Source: Strix aluco
Taxonomy: Eukaryota > Chordata > Aves > Strigiformes > Strigidae
Direction of reading: 5' to 3'
NCBI RefSeq assembly: GCF_031877795.1
Contig: NC_133931.1
Location: 23,558,264 to 23,622,263, forward strand
Length of the DNA: 64,000 nucleotides
Numbering within the stretch: the first letter of the stretch is position 1; each line of letters opens with the position of its first letter. Of this stretch, positions 27,701 through 42,700 are shown in pieces. The position numbers were made by a program, and so were the translations under genes. Under the pieces are notes generated by a model, which saw only the letters and a program-made list of their open reading frames with translations, made no database searches and had not been told where the DNA came from.

Positions 27701-30700
27701 ATGGTGGCAGAATGAAAAGCAACATATGTAAGCTTAGTTCATGGTGAATTCACCTATTATGAAGCCAGGAAACATTTTCAAGTCTTTTATCTGCTCTGGA
27801 CTAGCTACATATGCAGGCAACTGGAATGGTCCAGATCTCCACAGATTAATTTTTAATAATTTTGAATAATTTTTTGCCACACATGGTCAGCAAATATCTG
27901 TTTTATATTATGTGTTCTTGGTTTAGATGACTGAGATTGTACCTGGATTTTCTGTGCCAGAACATGTAACGAACAGACTTCTCAAATAACTCTGATCTCT
28001 GACTGCTTAGGAGCAGTCTTTGTTTATAAAAAATGAACAAAGATTTACTGGTCAGCATTTATACTGACACTGTAATTGAGAGTTTTTCTTAACTTCAGGA
28101 TATGCATTACAAGTGCAATTCTAGAGTGAATTTTCAATGCTGTTTATTTTAACATGATCTCAATTTTCCTATTGCAAGCTTGCAATAGAGCCTAAAAGCC
28201 ACAGTAGGTTGGGCCCCATTGTGCTACACGCTATACAAGTTAATTATAAATGAGAGTTCCTTCTTCAGAGGGTTTACAATTCTAAAAAATCAAAAATAGC
28301 AAATGAACAAGCACACTGGAAAGAGGCTCAAGGAATACAGAATAACTATTGTATCGCGTAACAAGGTGGCCAAATGTCCTCATACAAGAACTCATCAATA
28401 AGGCTTCTAACCATAAGGAGAACAGATGCAGTCAATTATTCAAGGCTACAGTGGCAAAGTATCTTCCTACTACAGTAAAATTCTAGTCACAGAGATTACT
28501 ACTTGGATAGGTGCGAATTCATATATGGCATAAAGGCCAAGTGAGCAAGGATACAGAGCAGCCAGTAAGTATTAACCAACAGTTAACATGTCAATTATCT
28601 CGGAGCCTCAGTGGTAGAGCAGAAAGCAATACCAGGAATGCCGAAAATAATACAATGGCAAGCACAACTGATTGCTTGAGTAGGAAAGAGCTCTAATTGT
28701 CTCCTACCCAATATGCTTTGCTTCTCAACAAATAAGAAACTTCAAAATGCAAATCTAAGACACTACTCACTGTTCTCTGAAAAGTCATGAAATATTAACA
28801 CATCTGTTGAAGAATTATCTGTAACATCAAATAAATGTTTCATTATTCCACATGGAATAATTCAAGAAAAAGTAAAAATGTAAAGACAAAGAATCCAGTC
28901 TTATTTGGAGATGTCAATTTCATAAAACATGCTTAGAAAATCAACAGGAGAAATTCAGAGTGTGTTATCAACCCCTGTTTGTTTTGGAAAGCTGTAAATC
29001 AGTCATTATGATGACAGCTCTGTTTATTTAAGGGCAGAAAGCTCATTACTTCAGAGAAACCATGATACATGGTCAAGACTAGCTGAGAACACAGTACATA
29101 ATTCACCAAGGATGCAGAGAGGGTTTTCATACCTATTCAGCTCCTAACAACTTTCCCAAAAAAGGACAAACTAGTGAAAGAAAACAGAGTCACAAGATAG
29201 TGCACTGATATAAGGAGATGATCTTCAATCTAAGAATGGTTCTAAATCATGGTACTGTCATGTTCAATGACAAAGACCTTAGTTTGGTGCTATCAAGTAG
29301 AAAACAGACTGGAAAAAAAAAATCACAAAATAATTCTCTGTAGCTAACTGCTACGGCATCAAGTAAATTTAATACCACATAGGCAGTGAAACTAGAAGTC
29401 AGATGAAGGATTTAACACAAAGGAAAAAGAGGTGCTCTTATGCTTCAATACCAAGTGTCAGTGTACAAAACCAGCAATCTCAAGGTGCACAAAACAGCAG
29501 GACACATAAAAAATTTTTTTAAATTATATATCCTGAATTGGGACAAAGGTTTCATCCAGAAGAATAATATTCTCTTCACCTCTAAAGTGTAATAAATAAA
29601 CCATGCACAAAGAAAACACTCTCTAGGCAACGTATTTTCCCATGGTCAATTCACAAATTGTATGTTAAGAGGTTTCTTGTATGTGCTCGAAGTACATCTT
29701 TTAAAGAGAGATCTGTTGTCAACTTCAGCAATAACAGGTTGAGAAATAATAATTTTAAAGCTAACTTAGACTTCATTTGTTTAAATGCACTCTCCTTTTA
29801 ATGAACAAATATTTACCAAATTTCAGAACTGTTTACTATGATTTTTTTAAAGTATTGTAATAGATCAAGTAAATACCATACAATTCAGCAAACTTTTATG
29901 AATTAAAGGGGGCTATTTAAGATATATTTATTTACCTTTACACCATATTTATCACTTGAGATTGTAACTTCTATAAACGTGTCAAAATACCAGGTTCTTT
30001 GTCAAGTACATGCATGATTTTTAGTTTTTACAGTGCCTGAATACTAGTCTTTAGTGTCTAAGACGTAAGCAATTTTCTGTTACCATTGTACAAAAAGGAT
30101 TTCATTTACTTTTGCTTTCAGTTACATAGACAGTGAAGAAGACTATTTAGGCTGTTTTGTTCAAAGCTGAGAAATCAACTCTTCAGAGGTAAAGAAAACA
30201 AAAAATAATTTTGTTGTTTTTCTTCCAGTATCTAAATTATAAGTTTAGTAGGAATGCATGAGGCTTACCAGCTAGAACGTGAAATAAATGTGTGACTACA
30301 TGACTGGACTACATAGACTACTGGACTGACTGTGACTACATGACTAGATGTATAGAGAAGAAGTGTAAGATGCTTAGTCTCCTTATTGCTGTTAGGTTCA
30401 CAGAACAGATCGTATTTATTCAATAACTGAACCGATTTCATATTTGTTTCCATTTGTACTTGAAAACAGAGAGTAATCTATGAAGATGCTTGCCTCCTAA
30501 ATCTCAAAAATACTTAAGTATATCACATGAACACATGTGACATTGACGTCAGTTGACAATCTTCCCTACATTTAAAAGCCTAACCTTTCATCAATGGAAC
30601 GCGAGTCTTCCTATGAAGCTAGAAGGCATTTAGTCATCTGAACGCTCCCAATGGAAAGCAACCCCAAATTAACTAATGTTTAAGGCTAGAGACATGATCC

Positions 30701-33700
30701 ATCCTTTCTTCCAGGGTTTTGGCTGAGGAGACTTAGTGGATACCTACTGATTTTGAAAAACCTATTTTCCTTAAATTTCTGTGTAAATAATGCATTATTA
30801 AATCACATGTGTGTAGGCAGAATTAAGTTGGAAAACCCACAGACTGATTTAATTTCAAGATAAAGAACTACATAGGCCATGGAAAACACAAAAGTCACAG
30901 TTGTCATGTCACATTACCTTAAAGAACCAACAGGAAGGAGAAAGGGTGGAAATAAACCTAGGGATGTTATTCTGTTGCATGGTGGAGCCCAGATATGCAG
31001 CTGAATCTGAGAGCAACCTGCCAGTGCAACCTCAATAGTCCCTGCTGCCTCACTGCCTCCTACAAGTCATGTATGCTGATTATGCCAGTAGCTTCATCTC
31101 AGCAGTCTTGCAGTGAGTCACACACTAATCCACGAATGGGAGATTTCAACTGCTTGTAAACTACACACAGTACAAGAATTACACGTTGTTTAACTCCAGT
31201 AGAGACTTTCAGAGCACATAGATGATCTTTTACATTAAAAAACAAAAAAAGGATTGATCATTTTCAAAACAAACAACATCAAAAAAATAGAACTACATGC
31301 CACTTGATCATTTTTACACCCTTTGATCCAGTGAATGGAGGAAAAACACAGAAGAAAAATGTGATGGTGGGAAGGCATAAGAGCTGTGCAAGAGAAAGAG
31401 CCAAAGGAACACAAAATGTTCTCTAACACCAGAAGAAATTCCCAACTGGGTCCACATCAAAGGATAGGTATAAAATTACATAGGACACAGGGAAGTAGGT
31501 GATTTATAGCAACATTTTCCATCTGCATCTGTTATACCCTTTCTAGAAATAAATCCAAAGATTTGTAACTGGATTCTAGATTTCACACTCAGATCTATTT
31601 AACTAGTGAATGTAATTTTGGTTTCAAATGGGCAAAATTCTTTGCAAGCAAATATGGATGAATTGTGTGAATACACATTGCAATATCAAAGGCAATGACT
31701 TTTTCCTCAAGTTAAAATTAAATAGGAAATGACATGACATTACTTTTATCTCCACTACTTCTTTCACATTCTTCTGTATTTTCCCATCTTTCTCCATCAC
31801 CTTCTGAATCCTCTATATCTTGAATAAGTATTCTTTTTCCTTTGCCTCGAGACTCAGGTACAGGCTTTAAAACTTTCAGTTCCTTTTCAATCTCTAGAAG
31901 ATTTTTCTGCAATAGAGAAAAAACAATAGCAGAAGCCTTTTTTTGTAGGTATATATATTTTAATTTATATATAGAAAATATATTCTGTTAAATAATCCAC
32001 ATAAAATCTTGAAGAACTATCAAGATAAATGTTATCAATATAAAAACAGAGAAAATAAACATGAATTTTCCAAGAGTCAGTACCAAAACAAAGATTAACA
32101 CTCAATTTCTGTCTCTTAGAGACTCAGAAGATATCACACAAATAAATAAGTACTTTTCCTGAATGAACTGCTTAAGCAAAAAAAGAAAATTAAAAGGAGA
32201 AAAAGTAGACTGTACTATTGTGGTATCTGGCATGGTCTACTCAGAAAAGACACATGGAAAACAGGCTCTTTCCAGAATGTCTGAAAAAGCCTTAAGATCA
32301 GTTTATCAAAATTAATGCTATGGAGAATCTGGTGTCTGATGAATGTCTGATGAAGAAGTGTAACTGATAGAACTAGAACCAAGAGACAACAATTTCTTAG
32401 CAGTGTAGCAGAAGGACACTGTGAAATAATGAAAAGGTTTGCTCCTCTTGCAAGAACTGCAAATTAGATGATCAAACAGCCTCTCATTCCATAAATATTT
32501 TGTGGTTACTCAAAAAAATACTCCAACTGCACTTTACACTTTAAGAGCAGAGTAAGACACACCCAACATGCACTATTCTGAATTTAATTCAGTGCTGTAC
32601 AAGGAAATGTCATTTCATTACTCACTTCCTCAAGAAAAAGATAAAACAAGGACAGGTACAAGCAGAGATTCACATGAACAAATTACCTTGAAGAATTCCA
32701 GTTACCAATTTACCTTTGTATTAGTGACCCTGCACATAAACATTCACTCTGCACGTGTTCCATACTTTCATATTTAGCTCAAGAGGGTTTTGAGGATCCT
32801 CCAAACAAAGAGCAGCTCAAAAATGCTATGCCAAGCATTGGTCACTTCTGGATGTCTCAGCCAAGGCATAATAGCTGGCACAGATAAGGACAAAGCACAG
32901 ACATCTGCTTTCAGCTACAGCAGCATTGCTCAGCAAAGCTACTAATGTATTTAGATCTCTGGAAGAGTGTACTCAAAATGGGTATTTTATGTATATACAG
33001 GCTCACAAGCTATTTAGTGGTTCAGCCTTGTAAACAGCAAAAAAACTCAAAAGCTCTTTTAGAACTCAAACCCAGAGATAGACATTTAAAAAGAAAGAAA
33101 GGGGGAAAAAAAAAAAAAAAAAAAAAGCTGGCAGGTTGATTCCTTGGTTGATGTGAAACTCAGGAACTACTCTGGACAGGTATTCAGCTCCAAGAACATC
33201 TTAAAAGGGATGAATGCTGTATGTGGTGAATTTGACACAACAGGCTTGGACCTCTCTCACTGGTGCAAGCAATAGCAGTGATCAAATAACTCCAGCTCAA
33301 AATGTGACAACAACAAGAGCTGAACGGAATTCAGGTGATGAGGCAATTGCATAGCATCCAGAAGTCATACATAAAAAAACTGGTAGGGTAGCAGTATGAT
33401 GGACTCCTAATTAACAAAGAGCAGTTTAGTATCACAACAGCCTAGCACTGAAGCGTCTCAGGAAACATAGAGTCCAAATGCGAGGACTAGGTTCTAACCC
33501 ACAAAACACCCCTAAGATACCTATGAAAGGATGCAAACCAATCCTCTCCTAAATATCCGAAGTAATAGTAGTACAAGGACCACACCCTGATCTTGAGTCT
33601 CCAAAGAAAGCATTCGGCCTTCTTAGATCCAAAATTGGCTAGGAAGGGTCTAGATTCATCAGAAAGTATGACAGTTTTTTCATTCTAGCCTGAAGGTGAG

Positions 33701-36700
33701 AAATGAATGAAGCTGAAGTGAGGACTGAACCCAGGTCTTCTCCTTTTGGGTTAACTTTACCACTACAACAATAAAAGCTTGGCACCTCTTTTGAATTTTT
33801 CTTGTGAATTGTGTGTCAAACTTAAATAGACCTATCCCCATGGATCTTTCTGAGAGAGATTTCCAAATAACTTTTATCGGCTAAGACACTAATACTGTAA
33901 GCAAGTTCAGCAGCAAAATTTTAGGCACCTAAACTATGTTAATAGAGAAGACTTGAGTGCCTACAGGTTCTCACAATTAAGTAGTGAACAGAAGATCTGG
34001 TCACATTCAAGTACCTAATTTCCACCACTGGCACCTATGTGGTCTTGGGAAACTGATCACTGGCACAGTAGATCAAGTGTGTCCTCAAAACTCATATTCA
34101 AATCAAACGATATGAACTGTACTCACTTTATGATACAGCTGCAAACAGCCTCTTTCTAGTCATATTCAACTCATTTATCTTTACCTTAGCTATAGCATTT
34201 TCTGGTTCAACACATAATACTTTGTTCAGATCCTCTATAGCTGTCTGGTAATTCTGCAGCTGATTGTGTACAGTGGCACGGCGCATCAGAGCTACAAAGG
34301 AACAAAGTGTATTATTTATGTATTTAAAGCATAAAGCAGATAAAACTACACTATTTTTTCTAGACTTATTAAGTGTAAAGCAGTTTTTAAAATTCTGCAT
34401 TTACTTCATAATGACTCTGTATTAGTAATGAGTTGTCTTTTAAAGATGCAATTTCTTATGACACCTTTTGAGATTGTGATCATTAATTGTGAAGCATTTT
34501 TTCATATTTTTCCCCTCCTCTCATGCAAATATAGCTAATATAGTTAGTTCAAGCTCTTGACCTCAGAAAGGATTAAATCAGCAACTTTGATTGTTTTCAT
34601 GTCACTTTTAAGGTAATACATACTTCAGCGTGGGTATTATGGAAACAATGCACTGCGTGAAATCAAGAGGGCTTACAGTCATCATATGAAAACCAAGAGT
34701 TAGCCCCATGTGTCGGAGTCACCATTAGCCGGGGTCCTTATTTCTCCGTGCGGGAACAGAAACAACGCAACACCAATGTGATGATCAGGTCGTCCATCTT
34801 TTTTTATTTTTCCTTTTCTGGTTACATTTATACTCTACTAAGTTCCGTACACGCACTCATCTATCTTCTAATAGGCTACAGGTCATCTACACGCGCTGTT
34901 CACGCGCCTCTACAAGCATTTGCATTGGTTAATTGCAATTAGCACGTAAAGCCCAAAACTTGCCAAAACTCCCTTATCTCATACCCTGTTTTGCTCAGAC
35001 TTGTGTGCTTTTGCTGACCACAGGTGTTTCTCACTTATCTGCTATCTTGTGTGTTTTTGCCAGCCTTATTTTGCTGGCCTTGTCTTCGTCCTTGCATTCT
35101 TCTGTCTGCACTAACTTTCTCCCAGCGCGGCCCAGACTCCTACACCCATGCTACTGCATAAGAATACACATTACAGATCAATGGGATGAATTGCATAAAA
35201 CTTCCCTGATCCTGACAATACTGTTAAAGTTACTTTGCAGAGCAACTCTGTTTCCTTATTCATTCTTGGACCTGATCTAAAGCTCAGTTAAGTCAACTAA
35301 CAACATGAATGGATATGTATGATTTTATTTGCCAGAAATAAAATAATACATAGAAAGGCAAGTTTATGTTCTACTTTACCTTTTACGTTGCCAGGTTCCA
35401 TATCTAGTACCTTCTCACAATCCTGCAAAGCACTCTCCCAGTCCTGAAGTTTAATTTCTGCTTGAGCTCTGTTATTATATGCAGCTGCAGTGGGTATTAC
35501 TGATATACTCCTGAAAAAAAGGAATATTGACCATGGTAGGCTCATAGTTAGAAAACCTGAATGTAGAAACACTTCGCTATTGGAAGCTGAAAACAGTATT
35601 ATAACAATATTAATACTGATACTCCAACCGCAATAGTGGTTAGAAACTCCCTCCTGTGAGACTGGAGGCAACCATCCACCAACTAGGTTTACCATCTTCA
35701 GAGGTCTGTTTCTTGCAGGGCTTTGATCTGAGATGTTGCAGAGAAGATGCCATGGTGCTATGGCTCATCTGTCACTTAAACTCTTGCTGCCATTCACGTA
35801 GACTCAAAAGAAACTGCCATATGAAACCTTTGAGAGTATCAAGAGTAACTACAGAGCTCTGGAGGTTATGATGAGGAACGGGGGGGGCACATGGGCTTCT
35901 CCTTTGATCTTGCTTGTAAGAAGGAAATAGTCAGGTAACAGTGGACTAATTGTCCAGGTCAATGTCTGGCTGCGTGGCTGGTATTGTAGGCAGGGCTTTA
36001 GCTTCTATAACAACAAGATCATCTCAGCAATAAGGACAACTGGGATGCATATGACAAAGTGGTGCAAGAGCATCTTTCCCAACACCCTTGCTAACCTAGC
36101 AAGGAGGACTGAACTGTGTTCACTGGGAAGAGGGGGCAATAGGGAAGTGCTGGGGGGACAGCATACTAGAAGAGATTCATATTTTCCTTGTGAAAAAAGC
36201 ATGGCTGCAGGACAATCTCAAGTGTTTGTGCACAAATGCACAAAGCATTTGAAACAGAAAAGAAGAATAAAAGGTCTGCGCAGCTATGATCTCGGTGGGA
36301 TAACAGAGATATGGTGAAATAATCTGTGGCTGGAGTGCTGTGGTGGAGGCATGCAGGCTCTTTAGAAAGACTAGGAAGGTGAGGAGAAGAAGGTAATGTG
36401 TTCTAGTCTATGAAGTGATTAAATTTGTGAAGATTTGTCTTGGAACAGGCAAAGTTTGTCTTGAACAGGCAAGAGACTGACAAGTCAGCCAAGAGAGCTG
36501 ATGGGTAAGAATAAGAGGCCAGATTGACATGGTGACATCATGGTAAGCACCTGCTTCAGACTGCCTGATGAAGAAGAGCAAGCAGATGAAATCTTCTTCA
36601 GACAGCTACAGGAAGCCTCACAATTACAGGCTTCGGTTCCCACAGAGGACCTGAACCACCCTGGTATCTGCTGGAAGGGCAAAATGACAAGGCACAAGAA

Positions 36701-39700
36701 ATCTATGAGATTTCTGGAGCATACTGAAGACAACTTCTTGACACAACAAGTTGACAAGGGGGAATGCTCTGCTGGAATTGTTACTCACAGTCAAGAACTA
36801 GTTGTGAATGTACGAGTTGATGACAGCCTTGGCTGCAGCAACCATGAGACTGTAGACTTTAAGATTCTGGGAGAAATGAGCAAGATGAACATTAGAATTA
36901 TAGCCCTAGACCTCAGAAGGCAAGATTTTGGTCTGTTCAAGAATCTGCTTGGCAGGATTACAGGAAGAATGCCCTGTAGAGCAAAGGGTGTCAAGAGAGC
37001 TGGTTGATCTTCAAGGACAGCTGCCTCAAAGCACAAGAATGATCCTTTCCAATGTGCAGGAAGTCAAGCAAGCATAGAAGAAGGAATGGACAGAGAACTC
37101 TTTGACAGATGGCAGTGGTGATGGGCTACGCAGGCAGAATAAAGAGACATTGACCAAGAGCAAGTGATGGAATTAAGAAAGCAAAAGCTCAGCTGATATT
37201 AAAAGTAGAAAAGGGATGTAAGCAGCAACAAGAAAAGCTTTTGGTTTTTGTTTTAAAGGTCTATCAGCAGCAAAACAAAGATTAAGGAAACTGTGGGCCC
37301 ACTGGTCAATGCAGCAGAGGACCTAGTGACAAAGGACACACAAGAGTTTGAGGTACTCAGTGGCTTCTTTGCCTCAGCCTTCATTGGTAAGGTTTGCCCT
37401 CAGGCTTCCCAGGTCCCTGAGTCTAGAAGCAGATTCTGTAGGAGTGAAGTAGTAACCACAATTGTAATGGTTTAGCCCCTGCTGGGGTCTGAGACCATGC
37501 AGCCGCTGCCCCTCCCCCACAAAGGGAGTGAAATACAAAGCCCCGAGGCTGAGATAAGGACAGGTTTAATACAGCAGTGCAATAGCAACACAACAAACAA
37601 CAACAATAACAATAACAGTAATAACAATGAACAGAGCAAAATATCTACCAATACAGCAGTGAGAGAAAACCCGGCTGCGCCAACCCCACGCGATCACCGA
37701 TTCTTCCCGCGATCTGGCGCCTGGACATGATGTCAGCATGGCATATGAATAACCCGGCTAGAGCTTCCTCCTGCTGCTGGGGAAACTTAACCCTATCCTG
37801 GCTAAACCAGGACATAATAGAGGAAGATAAAGTTATGAAACACTTAATAAAATAGGATATACAGGAGTTGCAGATGGGGTGTTCAGGAAGCTGGCCAATG
37901 TTACTATAAGACTGCTCTAGATCGTCTTTGAAAAGTCATGGTGATTGTAAGGGGTTTCTGGTGACCGATAAAGGCAAATGTCACATATATCTTCAAGAAT
38001 GGCAGGGTGGAGGACCTGGGAAACTACAGGCTGGTCAGTCTAATCTCAGTTCTCAGAAAGATTATGGAGCAAGTCTTCCTGAATTCCTGTCCAGGCACCT
38101 GAAGGATAAGAAGGTGACTGGCAACAGATAGCATAGATTTACCAAAGGCAAGCCATGCCAAGAGCAGCCTGATAGCTTTCTTTGCTTAGTGGCTCAGTGA
38201 AGGAAGGAAGGAAGAACAGAGGATGTTGCTTACCTTGACTGTAGCAAAGCCTTTGATGTGATTACATATTCTTACAGCCAAACAGGTAAAACAAGGACTA
38301 GGTAAGTGGACAATAAGGCAGACAGAAAACTAACTGGACTGCTGGGCTCAAAGAATTGAGCCATACAAAGTCCAACTGGTGACCAGTTGCTAGTGGCTTC
38401 CCTTTGGGATCAATACCTTTTAACATCTTTATCAGGGGGGTATAAGATGGAATAGAAGGCACCCCCAGGAAGTTTGTCAGTGATACAAAGCTGGGGGGGA
38501 ACAGTCAATAATACACTGGACAGCAGAATTCCAGTCAAAGGGACCTTAACAGACCAGAGAAATGGGCTGGCAGACTTCTCATGAAGTTCAAAAAAGGCAA
38601 GCACAAAATCCTGCACCTGAAACAGAATGACTCCAGCAACAGCACAGGCTGGGTTCCAACAAGCTAGAAAGCAGCTTTGCAGGAAAGGACCTGAGGGCTC
38701 TGGTGGACAACAAATCGAACGGGAGTTAACAGTGTGCTCTCAAGGCAAAGAAGGCATACTGCACACTGGGCCATATTAGCAAGACCGTAGCCAGGAGGTT
38801 GACAGAAGTGATTCTTCCCCTCTCTTCAGCACCTGTGAGACAACAAGCAGACTACTTGTGTTCAGTCTGGGGATCTCCTGTGCACAAAAGGCACCAACGG
38901 ACCGGAGTGAGTGCAGCATGTCACAAGGACAGTTAGGGGACTGGAGTATATGCAATACTTATGAGGAGAGTCTGAGATAACTAGGTTTGTTCAGCCAGAA
39001 GCAAAGGCTCAGGGGTCCTCTGGTAGCTGTTTTCAGTTACTTAATGGGAATGTATGGAGAAGACAGAGCCACATCCTTCTCCGAAGTGCACACTGATAGG
39101 ACAAAAGGCAACAGACACAAGTTGCAAAAATGGAATTTCTGATGACATTTTAGGAAAAGAAATTTACTGTAAGGGCAGTTAAACACTGCAGCAGGCTGCC
39201 CAGAGGGGTTGTGAAATCTCCATCCTTGGAGATACTAAAAACTTAATTGCACAAAGGCCTGAGTAACCTGATGTAACTTGGCCCTGCTTTGAGAGGCAAT
39301 TTGCCCAAAACATCATTCAGAGGTTGCTTCCAACCTTAAATTATTCTATGATTTTACAGTATAACTGGAATTAATAAGCAGAATGATTTCACTAGAAGTA
39401 TGCAGAAAAATAGGCAAGATCCAGTTATTTTAAAATCACATCAGCACAACAGAATTATGTCTGAGCACGTCCTCCACAGAAGTTTTGAATCTCTTTAGAA
39501 AGGAGAGGTTTGGTTTTTGTAGAATAGAAAGCACTCTCAACATTCAACTTAGAATAGTAGGCCTCATTACAAGACAAATAGAATGAATAACTCTACCCTG
39601 CTTATTTTTATATGAAGCTCTTTTTCCATTTTAGCCATATAGAAATAACCCCTTCAGACTATTATCAATTCACTCCAAAATATGTTTTATTTAAATATTT

Positions 39701-42700
39701 CTAAATGTAAGAAAATAGGAATTTTTGGATGGTATTAGAAAAGTGCCCAGTTACAACAGCATGCAGTGTCAATATCATATATTTCAGGTGTACAATGCCC
39801 CATGGGGGTCAAATATGGAAAGACTCTCCAACGGGAAGGATTCTGCCCATTCTTACTAATTAATACCTTATTTATGCCCCAAAAGCAGAGAATTTTACTC
39901 GGTTTTATATTATGGATTTTTAGTTTATTTATTATATGTGAAATACAGCTATGGATGTTTTTTATATTCATGCTCATGAATATAAGATCAAGAAAGATGT
40001 TAAGGCTGCAAGCCACGAACAAAAAAATACACATCAGATGCTTCCGTTTAAACAGTCTACACACCATGAATATCGCTATCTTTGTGCACATATATACAAA
40101 AACAATCTCCAGGTAAATTTTCATAAGCTGTTCTACAAAACCCTGCCTCCTTCAGTGACAGTATGAATGGTGCTTCCTAAACATAAATCTGTTCAGTATT
40201 TATTTTAATAGTGTTGCACACAATTTATTCCTATTCATTATTTTCTCTATACTTGTCTGCACTGACCACAAACACATTAACTCCCTCATAATTTTTTTTC
40301 GAGGATATGCCACTATAATAGCACAGCCCATGAATTATCTCACAGTAGTGCCATATCATTACCTTCAGTTTACACTGGTCATTAATATCCCAAGATTCCC
40401 ACATGGTCTCAATTTCTAAGTGACAACTTTGACACTTCTAGACTTTATGGTTTTTTTAAAGTCCTTATCATTTCAAAGCATGGAGTTAAACACAAAATCG
40501 AGTTTCCTTTAACATTAGTTTAATGTGTGAGCAGTCAGCACTTTTGCAAGTCAGACTTCTAATGTCTCAAGATGGGTTATCTGCAAATGAGAAACAAATG
40601 TTGGTCTCATGTGAAGATCCTGGTTTGTATAAATGGCATCATGTTTGAATACTTTGAAAAAGGTAGAGAAAAAAATCTAGTTTTCCCAAGGTAGCATTCA
40701 AATACCTTAACTGAAACACTATCTTGCTCTTCCTGTCATGCTCAATTCCACTCACCTCTAACTTTTCTACTTTTAAAACAAATACAACAGAGGTCTTGCA
40801 GCGACAACCTCTATTTATATAAATAAAGGCAAAGTCTGAATGTAGTCCACTGAGCACTAAATAAGGCAAGCAACCTTTTATAGTCTCATTGTTTTTAATC
40901 CTGTGTTTATATACTTTTTTTATATACTATTGCTACTAATTACAGTTATGATGAAGCTGTACACAGTGATTTTTCTTTCTCCTAGGAAGAGGTTATCAAA
41001 TCCATTTTACTTATTAACAATTAAGACAATCCTACCAATATGATTAATTAGAATTTGTAATTAATTTATCAACACACTGCTTATCCTTTTATTTTTGTAA
41101 ACTTGCCCTTGAATCTCAATGGTTTTGAAAAATCTGAAAAAGTCTGACACACCTGCATATTGCATCCCATTACTGTTTATCCACTTCTCTTCCTGATAAA
41201 TAAAAATTAGTATCAGGATGCCACAGTGCTTAAAGTATTCTTCTGTAAAATCTTTTTGCCCTTTCGAAAATAATCTAATTGTTACTGGTTTCTTCAGTAA
41301 GAAGTTGCTTTAATTACATTGCTCTAAAAATAATATTCACAAGTGACGGTCATTAAAATAAAAGAACATAACAGTACTTGCTCACCGAGTGTAGTATGTC
41401 ACTGCTTCCATATAATCGCCAGTGGCAAAGGCTTCATTGCCCTTTTCTTTTTCACGAGTAGCAATAAAAATCTTTTCTTTCTTTGTCATGCCTATAAAAA
41501 AATATTTATACATAAAAACAACTAACAACTTGCACAGATGCTATCAAAACAGTCAGCTAAAATTCTTTGAATGTCATAATGTGTATATTTTAAAAGAACA
41601 TGGCTTACTAAAAGACAGATCTGTACTTTGTTTTCTATAATAAAAACCTAAATTCTCCTGATAGGCATACAATTCAGAGTGCAAGATGAAAATGGTTGGC
41701 TAACCTCTACCACCAGTTTATCATAGCAGATGTATGCTTTACTTCTTTACCTAGTACTCTCAGTCTAAACACAACATAAATATTTTAACTGATTATTAAC
41801 ACCAAGACTAGATTTTTTTCAAATATGGCTTCAAGCTCAGCTGACCTGCTAACCTTCTGGCATCTCTAGGGACTGAAAAATAGATAAAGACATTTCTAAC
41901 TCTGTAATATGCTTCTTCAATTTGTATTCACACTCTACAACATAGTATTACAATTAAAGAAAAATTATAGGTTTCTAAGACATTACCAGTTGTGTCTATA
42001 TTCTTTTCAATTATAGGTAGACTTGGCCTACTAAAGAATCTTGCTTTTGAGCTACTTTCTTCACAGCCTTCATCAATTCTAGAACACTCCTTTTCCACAT
42101 CGAACCTTAAAGTAATAAAAATAATGAATTCAATAATGGTGCACAGCAAGGCTCCTCTACTAATAAAAAGGCATACTATGTTTCCTTTATAAACCAAAGG
42201 AAAATAGAGATAAAGGCTGAGTTCAATTATCCCTGACTAGTTAGGAAAAAGATGTTTAGTCTTATCTCCTTTCCTTGTGTCTTTTTCGGTGTGCTTCTCC
42301 TGCTTATACATTACCTTCCCTCTTCTTCCTCCCTTCTGGTTAAAACCAAACCAAGAAAAAGGTCTGCCTCACCTCCTTGCCATCTCCCCCAAAAAGACAG
42401 GTAAATTTTAAGAAACAGTATCATCAGGCTCAATCCCAGCCCTATCAAACATCTCTATTAACCTTTGCCAAAACACCCAAGAAACAGCTTCAAAGCAATT
42501 AATATGGTAAACACGAGAGAGACTTCAAAATAGTCTCAGACAAATGCAAGGCTACTCTGAAGCTGCTTTTAAAAACAATGTTTAGGAATTTATATCAAAT
42601 AAATATTGCTGCCATAGTCCTATAAAACAAACAAGAGTAATAACCAATTCCTACACTATCTAGAAACACTACACTCACTGCTTTTCTGTGGAGGACTCAA

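Larger units (their letters stand above)
35511..41385 (-). other. SPAG1 intron 6
   Basis: GT-AG intron of 5.9 kb, most of it retroelement (CR1 plus nested LTR). The remaining 39.4-41.3 kb is AT-rich unique sequence. Overlapping frames on both strands at 39,735-40,166 show no splice context or family resemblance. Confidence 0.6.

Noticed and set aside
36540-37007. 155-codon plus-strand frame
   Set aside because: It lies within the degenerate CR1 copy and is a leftover of its ORF region, not an independent gene.
39735-40166. Overlapping frames of 129, 116 and 71 codons on opposite strands
   Set aside because: AT-rich intronic DNA after a CR1 end, no splice context, no domain, and mutual overlap on both strands.
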